A DNA stretch of 64,000 nucleotides from Anastrepha obliqua (taxonomy: Eukaryota; Arthropoda; Insecta; Diptera; Tephritidae): the NCBI RefSeq assembly GCF_027943255.1, contig NC_072893.1, positions 61,970,001 through 62,034,000 on the forward strand. Reading direction: 5' to 3'. Shown in pieces: positions 52,254-63,319 of this stretch (the stretch's first letter is position 1; every line of letters starts with the position of its first letter). Position numbers and translations under genes: made by a program. A model generated the notes under the pieces. It ran no database searches. It was not told where the DNA came from and saw nothing but the letters and a program-made list of their open reading frames with translations.

Positions 52254-52844
52254 TATAACGGGTGATCAATTAAGAGGAGTTTTTTCATTTGCGTTTTTTT
52301 TACAGATCGCGCGCGAGTTGTGGCAAACTGTCATCGTGGATTTGTTGAACAGCGTTTGGCATTTCATCATGGAAAGACTCACACCGCAACAACGTCTACA
52401 AATTGTTCAACTGTATTATGAAAATCAGCGTTCTGTGACAAATGTTTTTCGTGCGCTTAGACCTCATTTCGGAGAGCAGCTGATTTCACGTTTAGGACCT
52501 GTGAGTTGGCCACCAAGATCTTGTGATATCACACCTTTGGACTTTTTTCTTTGGGGATTCGTGAAGTCCAAGGTCTATGCTGATAAACCAGCTACGATTG
52601 AAGCTCTGGAAGCCAACATTACGACATACCAGTCGAAATGCTCGAACGAGTGATTGAAAATTGGACCTTCAGAATGGACCACCTTAAGCGTAGTTGCGGA
52701 CAACATTTGAATGAAGTCATATTCAAAAAGTAAATGTCAAAGAATGTCCTTTCAAATGATAAATAAAGGTTTTGAACATAATTTACATTTTTGTTTTTTT
52801 TTAACTATTGAAAAAAGCACCTCATGATTGATCACCCGTTATAA
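52254..52844 (+). mobile_element. Tc3-like deletion derivative with near-perfect TIRs
   Basis: The left end TAACGGGTGATCAATTAAGA (52256) and the reverse complement of the right end TAACGGGTGATCAATCATGA (about 52842) pair for over 20 bases, followed by GG(A/T)G(T/C)TTTTTTC on both, inside TA. At about 590 bp it keeps the transposase start and its end with the middle deleted. The coding strand is plus. This is a different terminal-repeat family from 29790/39165 but a related transposase. Confidence 0.9.
52318..52653 (+). CDS. in-frame fusion of transposase N-terminal HTH and C-terminus
   Basis: 111 open codons. Residues about 18-53 (MERLTPQQRLQIVQLYYENQ, RSVTNVFRALRPHFG) are the helix-turn-helix DNA-binding start. 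From residue about 56 the sequence jumps to LISRLGPVSWPPRSCDITPL and DFFLWGFVKSKVYADKP, the third catalytic site region. The first two aspartates (SDEAHF and DGATCH blocks) are deleted, yet the frame is preserved until a frameshift after ATIEALEANI. The native start is likely the MERLTPQQ methionine at 52369. Such a product could bind element ends but not cut; expression is unknown. Confidence 0.55.
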   Translation: MWQTVIVDLLNSVWHFIMERLTPQQRLQIVQLYYENQRSVTNVFRALRPHFGEQLISRLGPVSWPPRSCDITPLDFFLWGFVKSKVYADKPATIEALEANITTYQSKCSNE

Positions 52845-53875
52845 AGGAAAAACCATAGTGCGATTTCTACCGCAACGATGGTTCGGCCACTTTGCAATTA
52901 CACAGGATGTGTCATCTAATTACCCTGAAATAAATCGAGTGCTTGATGAAGAAGTTACGCAGTTTAAATTGTCCAATGGAGAAGAAATAACAAAAAGTAT
53001 TGGCATCAAAACAGTCATAAAAACGGAAGAACTTCGCTTTTGTTTAATTTTTCTAAAAGGATTCTGGGGATTTTACATCCAACGGACGCTGCAATGCAGT
53101 TACGAACAGTAAGCTTGAAAAACGGACTAGACGTCATAGAGTCAGTTCTTCAACAACTTCAAGTTATGAGATCAAGCCGGAAGGAATTTGCGTTAATTTT
53201 GGAAGATTCGTATAAGTTCATACCCATGACTGAACCCATGAACGAAACAATGTATAAACGAAAAATTAAAACAACTGAGCATCCAAGCTGCATAACTGAG
53301 ACCAGATTATCTACATACTCTGCGAATGGCGGAACTGATGGGAACCTACAAGAGTGAAATAAGAAGCTGAAAGGAATTTACAATGAATGCCTTGATCTTA
53401 TAATAAACGAAATCAAGCGACGCTTCTCAGAGAATCAAGAGCCAGTTACTGCGATTTCCAACATTAGCGAATTCTAAACGGATGATTTGAATAGCTTTAA
53501 AGAACGAGGTAATTTGAAACATTTACCATTAACACAAAATTTGTCCCTTCCACTTTACTAGCACTTATAAATTTACATTTTTACTGGTTTGAAAGTTCCT
53601 AGCGAAGAAGAATTGACAGTCGTACGAAACTTTTTCAAGAATTGAAAGGAACAGGCTGACGATGGAACAGAGTTGGAGGTACTTTTCAGATTTCGTGAAG
53701 CTTTCAGTGATTCGTTCGAGCTGATGGCAGCTGTTGAGACATTTGGGTGCAGTTCAGCATTGACCGCAATTAATAGGCCGCAATGCCTTTCCATGACCAA
53801 TGTTCGCATGGCTGACCTCGTCTACTCAGCTTTTGAAAGACATCGCAATGTGCAATTAATATCGATATGATTCTC
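52843..53875 (+). mobile_element. hAT transposase relic (ZMYM1/DUF4371-like)
   Basis: In order: QRWFGHFAITQDVSSNYPEI, SIGIKTVIKTEELRF, then after a frame change FSKRILGILHPTDAAMQLRT, VSLKNGLDVIESVLQQLQVM, KRKIKTTEHPS, YNECLDLIINEIKRRFSENQ, and at 53673-53860 LFRFREAFSDSFELMAAVET then FGCSSALTAINRPQCLSMTN and LVYSAFERHRNVQL. The last block corresponds to the hAT C-terminal dimerisation region. The N-terminal zinc finger and the first catalytic region are missing. At least three stops or frameshifts. Confidence 0.72.
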
Positions 53876-54355
53876 CGAAAATTTAATAATAAGAAAAATC
53901 GTAAACTGCCATTGCACTAAGTATTTATTAGAAATGGCAAATCATGTGAATCAGCCTTACACGATCTTGTTAGCAAGATTGAAGCCGGGCTGGAAGCTGA
54001 CGAATACACAATGGGCGTGTTCGTGGACATTGAGGGGGCTTTTGATAATTCGGCTCAATATGTTCTTCTGCCAAACGACACGGAGTTAATCAAGAGATTA
54101 TAAAATGGATATACTCCATGCTCTCTGAGAGGCTGTTAACCGCTGCTGGGAGCAGTGACGAACAAATCACAGTCAGGGCCAAGCAAGGATGTCCCCAAGG
54201 GGGTGTTCTCTCTCCACTGCTGTGGTGCTTCGTCGTAGACTCTCTATTAGTGGAGATGTAGGAACTCGGTTTTCACGTCCAAGCATATGCGACGACATCT
54301 GTGCGCTAACATCGGATAAATCCAGAGGATTCTTGACAAAATCGATGACTGGTGC

Positions 54356-54676
54356 ATGAGACAAGGTCTTTCCGTTAATCCGAACAAAACAATCATAGTC
54401 TTGTTTACGAGAAAACGGAAATTGGATGGACTCAGTCTTCCAACACTGAAAGGTGTGACACTTGGTCTTTCCAACGAAGTTAAATATCTAAGAATAATCT
54501 TCGATAAGAATCTGACTTGGGAGACACACGTTTCACTGAAGGTGAATCGCGCATTGAAGATTTTTCAGCAATGCCGTAGAGCCTTTGGCAAAACCTGGGG
54601 TCTGAAACCTGCTGTGGTCCTATGGATATACACATCACTTATCAGACCAATCATCACTTACGCTTCTGTGGTCTGA
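54356..54676 (+). pseudogene. LINE reverse transcriptase, thumb region
   Basis: 106 open codons with NPNKTIIVLFTRKRKLDGLS, VKYLRIIFDKNLTWETHVSL and FGKTWGLKPAVVLWIYTSLI. It follows the catalytic FADD region, which is damaged upstream. A TGA stop directly after PIITYASVV (where most relatives have WW) ends the frame. Confidence 0.8.
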
Positions 54677-54688
54677 TGGCGACGGAGC

Positions 54689-55237
54689 ATGGTTAAGTCC
54701 ACAATCCGGGAACTATACAGGCTGCAAAGAAGTGTATGTTTATGCATCACGGGTGCCATGAGTACAACCTCTGGTGATGCCCTAAATGCTATGCTTGATT
54801 TGCTCCCCCTGGATCTTAAGATACAACAGGAAGCAATAAAAGCAATGTGTAGACTCCATAAATATGGCTTCTTCTGGCATGAACACGGAACTTCGGGACA
54901 CAGAGAAATCTTTAAGTTGCTGTCGGAGCAGTATCCACTGATACCCACAGTTTCATTTGGAAGGAAATTTTATGTCAGATTTCCATTGCGTGAGCAATGG
55001 AGCAATCCAGAATGCATGCAGGGAGGTTTGACGGATATTTTCTTTACCGATGGGTCCAAGAATGAAATAGGGTCTGGAGCCGGATGGTATTTAAACGATA
55101 GTAATAAGTATCACTATGCTATGGGAGGAATGGCAACTGTTTTCCAAACAGAAGTTTTTGCCATCCTAAAAGTAGCCGAATGGATAATCGAGAGGAGATG
55201 GAGCGGGAAACAGATTGGAGTCTTCAGTGACAGTTAG
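54689..55237 (+). pseudogene. LINE linker and RNase H first half
   Basis: 182 open codons. Residues about 1-60 are the post-thumb helix block (LYRLQRSVCLCITGAMSTTS, LLPLDLKIQQEAIKAMCRLH). RNase H starts at residue about 112 (DIFFTDGSKNEIGSGAGWYL, metal-binding Asp), with FQTEVFAILKVAEWIIERRW (Glu) and GVFSDS (Asp), then a stop where SDSQAAL would continue. Confidence 0.85.
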
Positions 55238-55390
55238 GCTGCATTGAAGGCCCTGGAGAACGCGTAGCAAACCCCAAAGATTGTTCAAGAATGTAAGAAG
55301 AAGCTTATTTCTGTCGGAAGACAAAACAGGCTTGTACTTATATGGGTTCCGGGACACCCCGGTGTTCAAGGAAACGAAATTGCCGACGAA

Positions 55391-55813
55391 TTGGCCAACC
55401 GTGGATCAGCGGTGCCCCCACAGGGGCCAGAGCCAATAATCGGAATCAGTTCCGCAGGAATGAAGAATTGGATCAGCGATTATGTAGGAAATCTACATAA
55501 AGAGCGATGGTCCGGTCTGGAACGCTGCAGAACTGCAAAGTGTTTTGTGGCAAGTCCGAACAGAAAACTGTCAAACTTTCTACTAAAACTTAGAAGGAAA
55601 GACGTTCGGTTGATGGTCGGCATCATTACAGGACACAACCCATGGGGTCAGCATATGACCACCATTGGAATCATCGAGGACCCGGTATGCCTGTCATGTT
55701 TGGAGGAGGCGGATAGCACTGAGCACTTTCTCTGTGAGTGTCCTGCCTTTGCTAGAGCGCGACTACGGGTATTGGGTTCCGATGTCATGAGAATAGGTAT
55801 ATTCGTTCTCTAA
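55391..55813 (+). pseudogene. LINE RNase H end and C-terminal zinc knuckle
   Basis: 140 open codons. The RNase H end (PGHPGVQGNEIADELANRGS) begins just upstream. The frame then covers KCFVASPNRKLSNFLLKLRR, LMVGIITGHNPWGQHMTTIG and the CLSCLEEADSTEHFLCECPA then FARARLRVLG knuckle (C-x2-C...H...C). Its function in the LINE protein is not established. It ends at a stop at 55811 near the expected terminus. Confidence 0.85.
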
Positions 55814-56050
55814 AACTGGAGGATATTTATAGATTTGCCAAAGAATCTTCAAAATTCTCACAGGACTAACTATCTCTATCTCTGTCTCTATTCTTTCCTA
55901 TCTCTTTCTCTGATACTTTTCTCCTTCCCTTCTTGGCTACCCCTACCAGAGCTTTAAATACAATGGGCTCTTTAGCCTGAGTGTTTTAGGAGCCACCAAA
56001 TCTCCTGGTGCTCCTTGGCTTGACCTTTTCAAATTCAAATTCAAATTCAA

Positions 56051-58309
56051 GTATTTATTCTTAACAACATTTTTTGTATGTTTCTTTAAAGCATTCATTC
56101 AAAATTGAATTTTCTTATTTATTTTATTTATAACTGTTTAATTATATAATAAAATAATTTATTATATAAAAAATTTATTACACAAATAATTTTAACCAAT
56201 TATTCATTTAAGTATTTGTTTTTGCAAACTTTTAATCCTGCCCTTCCTTCGATAGTGTCTGCCCGCACAGTTGGTTAGGTCTGGCTACGGGCCTGATAAG
56301 ATTTCAAAAAATTTGCCAAATTTTTTATCAAAATTACCAACTTTTTAAATAGAAATTAGAAAATAAAGTAGTGAAGATATACATTTTTATAGCCCATTAA
56401 ATTCTAGTGTAATGAAGTGCAAGTTTGATGCAGCTGAAATTTCCCATTGATTTTTGATAATTTTTTCCTTGATGGTGTTACGCATTTCGCCATATAAAAA
56501 CTGTCATGCATTCCTTACATAGATTACATATTTATAGGAAAATAATTGAAATTAAACCATAAATAAATAAGCAGTTAAAATGTGTCTAAATGAGGTGCTC
56601 TTATAAATTTGTTGTAATCATTATAGGCCTTAACACGCTTTCAGTTTACCACCTCTTAAACCATTTGAGAGCTGGAGTAATTTGCTTCACAATTGAAATC
56701 ATAGGCAACTCGCAACTCATTTAAACATTTACTTACATATAAAACGCATTTAATTTAAAAATTTTGCAAATATGCAATCACTGAATAGTCAACGGTTATC
56801 TGTTATCTGCGAAATAATACAAAACAAAATAAAAACCGATTTCAATAATTGAAGCCAACATTCCGCACAAGCACTGAATACTGATTGCACAACAATCTGC
56901 GCTATTGTGCGCTAGCCTACCACTTACGTGTGCATGCATGTATGTGTACATGGATGTAATGTTGCTGTTTGGTTTTCGTAAATACTTTGACCGCATAATC
57001 AGACACAATTTATCGCACAGACAAAGACAATATCAAAAGCACATACCTGTGTGTGTGTATGTGAATGCGTGCGTGTGTAAATGGCTGTAATACCTATAAG
57101 CGCTCAAGCCTTGGCATATGAAAAACAAAAAACAAACTTCAATTTGAACGCAAGGCAACAACACACTTTCAGTTTCTCTGCAAAGGTTAATTCCATGTAA
57201 TTTGAAATTGAATTTATATTCGAAAAGGCAAATCACAACACTCACGTGTGCTCGCCTAATAAGCGCATTATTTTAATTGCATGCATAGAGCAGTATTTTG
57301 TGTGCGCCTAAAACTATGCTGCCTTGCTTTGTGCAAATTACGATAATATGCCGATATGACAGGGCGCCTATTATTGTATGAGTATCAACTTTACAGTTTT
57401 TGTTGCTATATAGTGTGTATGTGTGAGTGTGTGTGGACTACATTTGTTTATAACTTGTTGTTATTGGTGCTGTATTCAGTGGCATTACCCGTGCTAAAAA
57501 TAACAAAAACAAATTGGCAGAATAGCGCGGCTTGAGCACGTGCGCGTGCATGTGTGTGTGTGTGTGTGTGCAAAGAAAACAAAACACAATTAACAATTCA
57601 GTGTAAATATGGAAACGGGGATTTGTGGCTCAAGCGAACAGTGATTATATTTTCATTAAGACTTGAAAATTCTATTTTATTTGTGAAGCAATTTGCGATT
57701 GCCATACAATAAACAAGAGCTTAATAACAAAACTCTTTTGGTAAAATAATCCGATAATAGATTTCATATTTCAGCTTTTATGGATTCATGGAATTGTTAA
57801 AAAATAGCCAGGTAATATTTCACTGCTTCTTATTTTCATGCTGGTGAAAAAATGCTATTACAACAAAAATAACAGTACATATATGAAAACTATTATTTTT
57901 GTAGAGTTTAGCTGGCTTTTTTAATTACATAATATTTTAGCCAAAATATTGACGTATTGAAGGTAGGCTTTTTCGTATTAGTTGATTATAAATTTATGTG
58001 AATGCTAAAATATTAAAAAAAAATAGAAAAAGCGGTTGTGTGAGATACAGTTGCCGCTTTGTGCAGCGCTTTTTCCTTAAACTACTGGTGTTAACTTTTT
58101 TTAAAAGAATCTTTAACATTTTTTTACGTTGCAGTTTCATAGCGCATTCAATTTTAGTGCAATAATGTGCAATTTTGAACTCGCTTAAAATCCCCTTGGT
58201 TTTTGACAAATTTTAAGTTTCCGAGCATGTTGAAAATTTTGATGACATGACACATTTTTTTATTTTTAATCTGTAAAATTTTTGTGAATTTTTTTAAAAT
58301 ATTGTAACT
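56051..58309. other. AT-rich DNA with a dispersed repeat and microsatellites
   Basis: There is a (TG)n tract at about 57550-57570, and GTGTATGTGTGAGTGTGTGTGG near 57412. Two segments, about 56380-56490 and 58125-58235, share AGTG(T/C)AAT(G/A)A(A/T)GTGCAA then TTTTTGA motifs with the left arm of the inverted-repeat element at 46130-46200, so they are likely related repeat copies. No gene was recognised; 56500-57990 is probably native DNA. Confidence 0.4.
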
Positions 58310-58933
58310 TTGATTGGTAAGGTTTTTGTTATGAAGTGTGGTGTTTTTCCTACATACTGGACACTCTCGTACGTCAGCCCCATTCATAAAGAAGGTCCAA
58401 AGAATACAGTCACGAATTATCGGCCAATCTGCATTCAGTCGGCCTTGGCTAAACTTTTTGAAAAGCTGATCTTACCGCAACTCTCTGCTGCTTTTGGTCC
58501 AATCATCACCACAAGACAGCATGGTTTTATTGGTAGCCGTTCAACGTCAACTAACCTTTTCGCCTACACCAACTATCTACGGAACTCACTGAATACCAAC
58601 ACCTGTGTTCATAGCAGCTATACTGACTTCAGTAAAGCATTCGATCGAGTTGACCATAACATCTTGCTATGCAAGCTCAGGAAATATGGCATCTGCGACA
58701 AAGCATTAGACTGGCTTAGGTCATATCTAGCTGATAGACACCTGCAGGTCAAAGTGGATGGCCACCTATCCAATAAATATGCGGCTAACTCTGGTGTTCC
58801 GCAAGGTTCTCACCTCGGTCCGATTCTTTTCCGCATATTCGTGAATGATATTAGTAACGACTTCAACTCGGAATACCTACTCTTTGCAGACGCTCTGAAA
58901 GTTTATCGATCAATCACTAGTGTGCTGTCATAG
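58310..58933 (+). pseudogene. Jockey/CR1-like reverse transcriptase domain
   Basis: 207 open codons covering fingers and palm. Residues about 106-112 (TDFSKAF) hold the A-motif Asp, and residues about 165-180 hold SGVPQGSHLGPILF. The catalytic YxDD/FADD motif reads FADA, so the second metal-binding aspartate is lost and polymerase activity would be abolished. A stop at 58931 follows in the thumb. Confidence 0.85.
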
Positions 58934-59690
58934 TCTTCTACTACAACACGACGTCGATAATCTCTCTGACTGGTGAACAAGGAACGAACTGGATCTCAAC
59001 TTTAAAAAGTGTGCTGTGATATCCTTCTCGAGATTGCGCACTCCCTTACCTACAGTGTACACACTCAATGGTGATAAAATAAGGGAGGTGGATGACATCA
59101 AAGACCTCGGTGTCACGATTGACACCAAACTAACTTTCCACACGCACATAGACAGAATAACTCAGAGAGCTTTTAAGATACTCGGACTTATAACTAGGAA
59201 TAGTAAGGACTTCAAGAAGCCCTACTTCCTGATTTGTCTTTTCAAAACTCTAGTTCCTCCAATACTGGAGTACGGATCCATAATCTGGGCTCCATGCACT
59301 ACAAGCAGGCATTACTAGAACTGAAAGAGCGCAGCGTAAGCTCTGCAAGACCTTAGCCTTCCGGCTTTCATCATCAACCGTTTCAGCTACAGAAGATATC
59401 TACATTCGGTACAACATCAACAGTCTGCGGGCTCGCCGTGGCATAACTGATCTGGCGTTCTTCTATAAAGTGGTAAATGGTATTATTGATGGCCCGGAAG
59501 TACGCAGCTCCTTCGAGCTTGCCCCGGCTGGTCTCACTCTTAGGAATAGTCGTCTACAAAACCTACGTCTATAACGGCCCGTGCAATAGAATAGCCGTCA
59601 GCGTCAACTCCCTTCATGGTGTTCTCGATTTCTATGGTGGAACCTACGATACTTTTCTGCGAAATACCAAAAATATCATCCTATAGTAAT
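58310..59690 (+). mobile_element. Jockey/CR1-like LINE, reverse transcriptase to 3' end
   Basis: Polymerase: YVSPIHKEGPKNTVTNYRPI, CIQSALAKLFEKLI, RQHGFIGSRSTSTNLF, YTDFSKAFDRVDHNILLCKL (A motif), NSGVPQGSHLGPILFRIFVN (B motif), YLLFADALKVYRS (C motif; the usual FADDLK is altered to FADALK). After a frame change: SDWCTRNELDLNFKKCAVIS (mixed frames), LPTVYTLNGDKIREVDDIKD, LGVTIDTKLTFHTHIDRITQ, LVPPILEYGSIIWAP. The end is ALFYGGTYDTFLRNT-like. It lacks its endonuclease (5'-truncated) and ends in TAAAA repeats at about 59825-59860. Confidence 0.88.
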
Positions 59691-59819
59691 ACCCTGATTT
59701 TTTCCAAGAACCTTCTATCCCATAATCTTTATCATTGTATTTCTTACCAGCCCTCTATAAGTTCTGATTCTGTACTCTCTTCTCTATTTGTATGTACTCG
59801 TATATTGCCGATTGGCGTT

Positions 59820-59865
59820 TGTTTAATAAAATAAAATAAAAATAAAATAAAATAAGAAATAATAA
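59820..59865. repeat. TAAAA-rich LINE tail
   Basis: TTAATAAAATAAAATAAAAA and further AAAAT units follow the Jockey/CR1-like LINE and form its 3' tail or an expanded microsatellite grown from it. Confidence 0.85.
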
Positions 59866-59999
59866 AGTGAAAAAATTTATAATGATAAATATTGCGAATA
59901 TTTAAAAGAGGCGTAAAAAGTGAGCCTGGTGATCCCTGAGCCTGCGGTTTATGCATTAATGCATTTCTGCTCTTCAATCAACTGAGGAACGTGTTTGTG

Positions 60000-60470
60000 G
60001 AAGTATAGGTTAGGTTAAGCCGGCTCGATAAACTCCGTATAGACCTTTTGGTCCCTAGTGATACCAGATAAAACCTCACCTCTATTAAAATTAAAAAAGT
60101 AGACATGACGTAGGAGGATTAAGCAAACTTAAGCTGCGCCGGAGGATCTATTTTTGAGATATCCTCCAGACCCTCAAACTGTGGGGATACCAGGCATTTC
60201 GAGCGCGTTTTTGATAAGGCCTGAGAAAGCCACAGAAGATGCCTTAAAATTTCCTCTATATCCTCGCTGCACTTCCTGCATTTACCTTTGCTAGGAATCC
60301 CTATCTTGTAAGCATGTGTAGCCAATAGATCATGACTTGTCAGCATACCTATGATAGTTCTGCAATATTTTTGGGAGAGCGTAAGTACGAACTGTGTCAG
60401 TTTTTTGTCATTAATTCTACGCATGACTTTTGTAGTTTGGCATGTGGCCAAATAGTCCATCTAGTTTTCG
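60000..60470 (-). mobile_element. I/LOA-type LINE tail with AACCTAACC end
   Basis: Minus strand, 113 open codons: MDYLATCQTTKVMRRINDKK, CRTIIGMLTSHDLLATHAYK, IGIPSKGKCRKCSEDIEEIL, RHLLWLSQALSKTRSKCL. This is the post-RNase H tail with a CRKC...H knuckle (the final CPAL changed to SQAL). Its 3' end on the plus strand is TAGGTTAGGTTA (60006-60017), so the tail in its own sense is TAACCTAACCTA. Related to 9882-10150. Confidence 0.78.
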
Positions 60471-60570
60471 CTTTCTTCTACATCATTTGCTTGCTTTCAT
60501 CATTAACGATTGCATTATTTCGTTACATATTATATTTAGCGGTTTTTTAAGTCGTTCTCTTGATCAAAAG

Positions 60571-61190
60571 ATAGGTTAGGTTAGGTCAGGGCCCTTGCGA
60601 GAGGTCCACTTGGACAACAATTAAAATGTGTACGCTGTGATGCCATACACGGGGAGGGGAGAGGAACAGGAAGGGGGAGGAACCAGACAGAATCTAGGGA
60701 TTGGACTAGAGGATTCAAGTTGCTGATGAATTTCAACAAGTGTGTGATATTTAAGTCCGCAATAACCGCTGGTGTAGCGAAAAAGTTAGAGCCCAGATGT
60801 TTAAACCTTGGCCCGGCGAGAGCAGGGCAGCTGAGATGAAGGTGCTGAAATGATTCTACCTTGTCTTCCAGCGGCATCTGCAGAAAGGGTTTGACGCAAT
60901 GCCAAGCCTCACCGCATAGACATCTAACGGACAGTGTTCGGTGAGGATACCTACCAAATTCGATAGCTGTGGCTTTGTTAGCCTTAAAAGTTCCCTCGAG
61001 CGCCCCCATCTACCTGCGGCCAGAAGGACCTCGCGACTTTGCGCACTAGCTCAGCGCTCGCTGAACTGACGCGAGGCCCATTTTCCAGTAGCTAACCACA
61101 AGTTCTGAAGGGAATTCCAATCTTATCATATTGCGATGAAGCCGTCTCAAGGGTTTCCTGTCCGGCCCAGCAGTTTCTCGCTATGCCGCA
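60571..61190 (-). mobile_element. LOA/R1-like LINE tail with AACCTAACC end
   Basis: Minus strand: GHCGIARNCWAGQETLETAS (RNase H end), then 142 open codons MGALEGTFKANKATAIEFGR, YPHRTLSVRCLCGEAWHCV, FQHLHLSCPALAGPRFKHLG, SNFFATPAVIADLNITHLLK. It ends at TAGGTTAGGTTAGG (60572-60585 on plus). The tail peptide matches 24580-24770 and 33480-33640. It meets a plus-strand Tc3-like relic at 61190. Confidence 0.82.
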
Positions 61191-61866
61191 GTGACCGGGA
61201 ACCCAAATGAGCTTATATTTGAAGTATTCCGATACAAACCAATGCACCCACAAAGAGTGACTGTTTGGTGCGGTTTATGGGCAGGCGACATCATTGGGCC
61301 GTATTTTTTCCAAAATGAGGCCGGTCACGTAGTTACTGTGAATAGTGTTCGCTATCGTGAGATGATAACGAACTTTTTATGACCCGAATTGGAAGATATG
61401 GATGTGGACGATATGTGGTTTCAATAGGACGGTGCCACTTGCCACACAGCTAACGAAACAATGGCTTTTTTGCGCGAAAATTTGATGGCCGAATAATCTC
61501 ACGTCGCGGCGATGTTAATTGGCCGCCAAGATCATGTGATTTGACACGGTTGGATTTCTTTCTTTGAGGTTATTTGAAAGAAAAGGTGTACGTCGATAAG
61601 CCAGCAACAATTCAAGAGCTAAAGGATAAGATAATTTGGCACATTAATGGCATAGAACCTCAATTATGCCTCAGCGCCATCGAAAATTTGGACGAGTGGA
61701 TGGAGGTGTGTCGCCGAGGCCGCAATGGCCATTTGGCCAATATTTTATTCTACACATAATTGAACCATACCAACATTATCATAATAAAGAGAAATGACAA
61801 TAATTTCCTAAAAAAATTGTATTTTATTCAAAATTAACACCGGCCCTTGAAACTTAACCACCCTTT
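61190..61866 (+). mobile_element. Tc3-like transposon relic with right TIR
   Basis: The C-terminal two thirds of the transposase: PMHPQRVTVWCGLWAGDIIG, PYFFQNEAGHVVTVNSVRYR, EMITNFL, DMDVDDMWFQ and DGATCHTANETMAFL (second catalytic Asp), then WPPRSCDLTRLDFFL-type third site in pieces, LKEKVYVDKPATIQELKDKI, CRRGRNGHLANILFYT and a stop at 61757. The right terminal repeat, read inwards, is AAGGGTGGTTAAGTTTCAAG then GGCCGGTGTTAATTTTGAAT (ends about 61865). It is 5'-truncated at the LINE junction. Stops include TAG in WFQ-DGAT. Confidence 0.88.
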
Positions 61867-61889
61867 ATTATATTGCCCGCCGTGGCTCG

Positions 61890-62230
61890 AGTTATATAAT
61901 AAATTTGATCAGTTTAATTTATGACTACTTTTTCAATGGCTAATGTCGCCGACGTTTTGTTGATTAAATTTTGGAGACAAAAACTCAGTGAGCATGGCTT
62001 TCACTGTAACGGCAGCTGCTTCCACATTTCGAAAGCAATAAGGACCGATGATGGCACCAGTGCTCTATGAACTTCGCGAACCGATTTTTTTTTCTTTCCA
62101 AAGTAAATTCTATAATTTCGAAGCGTTGTTCTGGGGTTAAATGATGACTTGACAAACTTTACTGAACTGAAATGTGAATACAGGTACAGTTGCAATTCTG
62201 AGCTGTCTACCCACAATTATCGATATCGAC
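61890..62230 (-). mobile_element. Tc3-like transposon fragment, internally deleted
   Basis: Minus strand: LTPEQRFEIIEF followed by YFGKKKKSVREVHRAL (HTH start in two frames), then directly TGAIIGPYCFRNVEAAAVTV and KAMLTEFL, which in full elements lies some 130 residues later. The first aspartate region is deleted. The same kind of HTH-to-core deletion appears at 27721 and 52318. Confidence 0.6.
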
Positions 62231-63319
62231 ATTTCTCATGCAGCTTAAAAAAACAACCGATATAAATAAATATGGAACTAAACTGTCTACATATTTCACA
62301 GTTTCCAAGATCCGATTTAAATGTATCAAATACTAGCCCAGCCCCAGAACCCTGGGCAATATTAAATAAATAACTAAGTAAATGCTGGCACACAGAAATT
62401 TGAAAGCCGTCCCTTAGTTTCTGAGTAATAGAGAATTTTCAGTTACATAATAAAGAAATGCATTAAAAATATATACTTTTTACTGAAAATGGCGCCTTCC
62501 AAGTAAGTTACAGAATTACTTTTGATACAAAAGTAATAAAATTCAGTTTGAAAGAGTTGCTGCTGTATTGAAGTGTCTCAAATAGGGAGTATAGTTTTCT
62601 AAAATGAAGCCAATCTTTTCTAAGAGGAAAACGGGGATATCGAAAAAATATGAATTTGCCTCAATAGCCAAAATATTTTGTATTTTATCACAAATAATTG
62701 AAAACGAGTTTTGCAATTTGGCTGTCTCATTTTTCTGTTCTTTTCGTCTTCATTGTGGGCAGCTTAAGAGAAAAAGGGAATATGAAAAAGCCAGTAAACC
62801 AAGATATGCATCAATTGGCATGCGCTGGTCTCGTAAAAACTCGAGCAATGTTCGAATGATTTAGTACGGCATCCAGCGGGTGGATTTTGTGACAACATCC
62901 GAGTGATGGGGTGCCACAAACCGCTTTGCTAAATAACTTTAATTTGTTAGTGCACTGTTTTTTCTTAAATAAATTACTTGATATTTTATTTGTTACTTTT
63001 GTTGTAGAACTTATACAAACGATATTTGTATCACATGAGTATTTGTTTCATAGACTGTCTGCCATTTTCATCAAAAATTTCCCGGAACAACTACCAGATG
63101 AAGCTCTGAATTAACTGTTTTGAGTTCGGTTTTTTTCATTTCTTTTTTTTTTTCTGTGTTAGGTTGTCACGTCTGTGGTTAACATTTCTTCCAAAATTTC
63201 AACGCCATTGCTTGGCATTTGTAAAAGCTAAGTCGCTTTGAGTAAATTCACCTCTGCACATGTTTTCGATTTTCTACAGTTTTAAAAATGGAATTGAATT
63301 TGCTACAACGAATTTCTAT
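62231..63319. other. AT-rich DNA, no gene seen
   Basis: An 86-codon frame at 62604-62864 and others show no recognised family. No repeat borders were found. Confidence 0.3.

Larger units (their letters stand above)
53930..56050 (+). mobile_element. LOA/R1-like LINE, 2.1 kb, from palm to 3' end
   Basis: Starts ALHDLVSKIEAGLEADEYTM, GVFVDIEGAFDN (polymerase A motif). The B and C motifs are frameshifted (54170-54330). Then IDDWCMRQGLSVNPNKT, VKYLRIIFDKNLTWE, FGKTWGLKPAVVLWIYTSLI, PIITYASVV, LQRSVCLCITGAM. RNase H: DIFFTDGSKNEIGSGAGW, FQTEVFAILKVAEWI, GVFSDS, LIWVPGHPGVQGNEIADELA. Tail: CLSCLEEADSTEHFLCECPA. It ends in short TTCAAA repeats at 56026-56050. Single-base stops (for example TAG after SDS at 55236) inactivate it. 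Confidence 0.9.
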
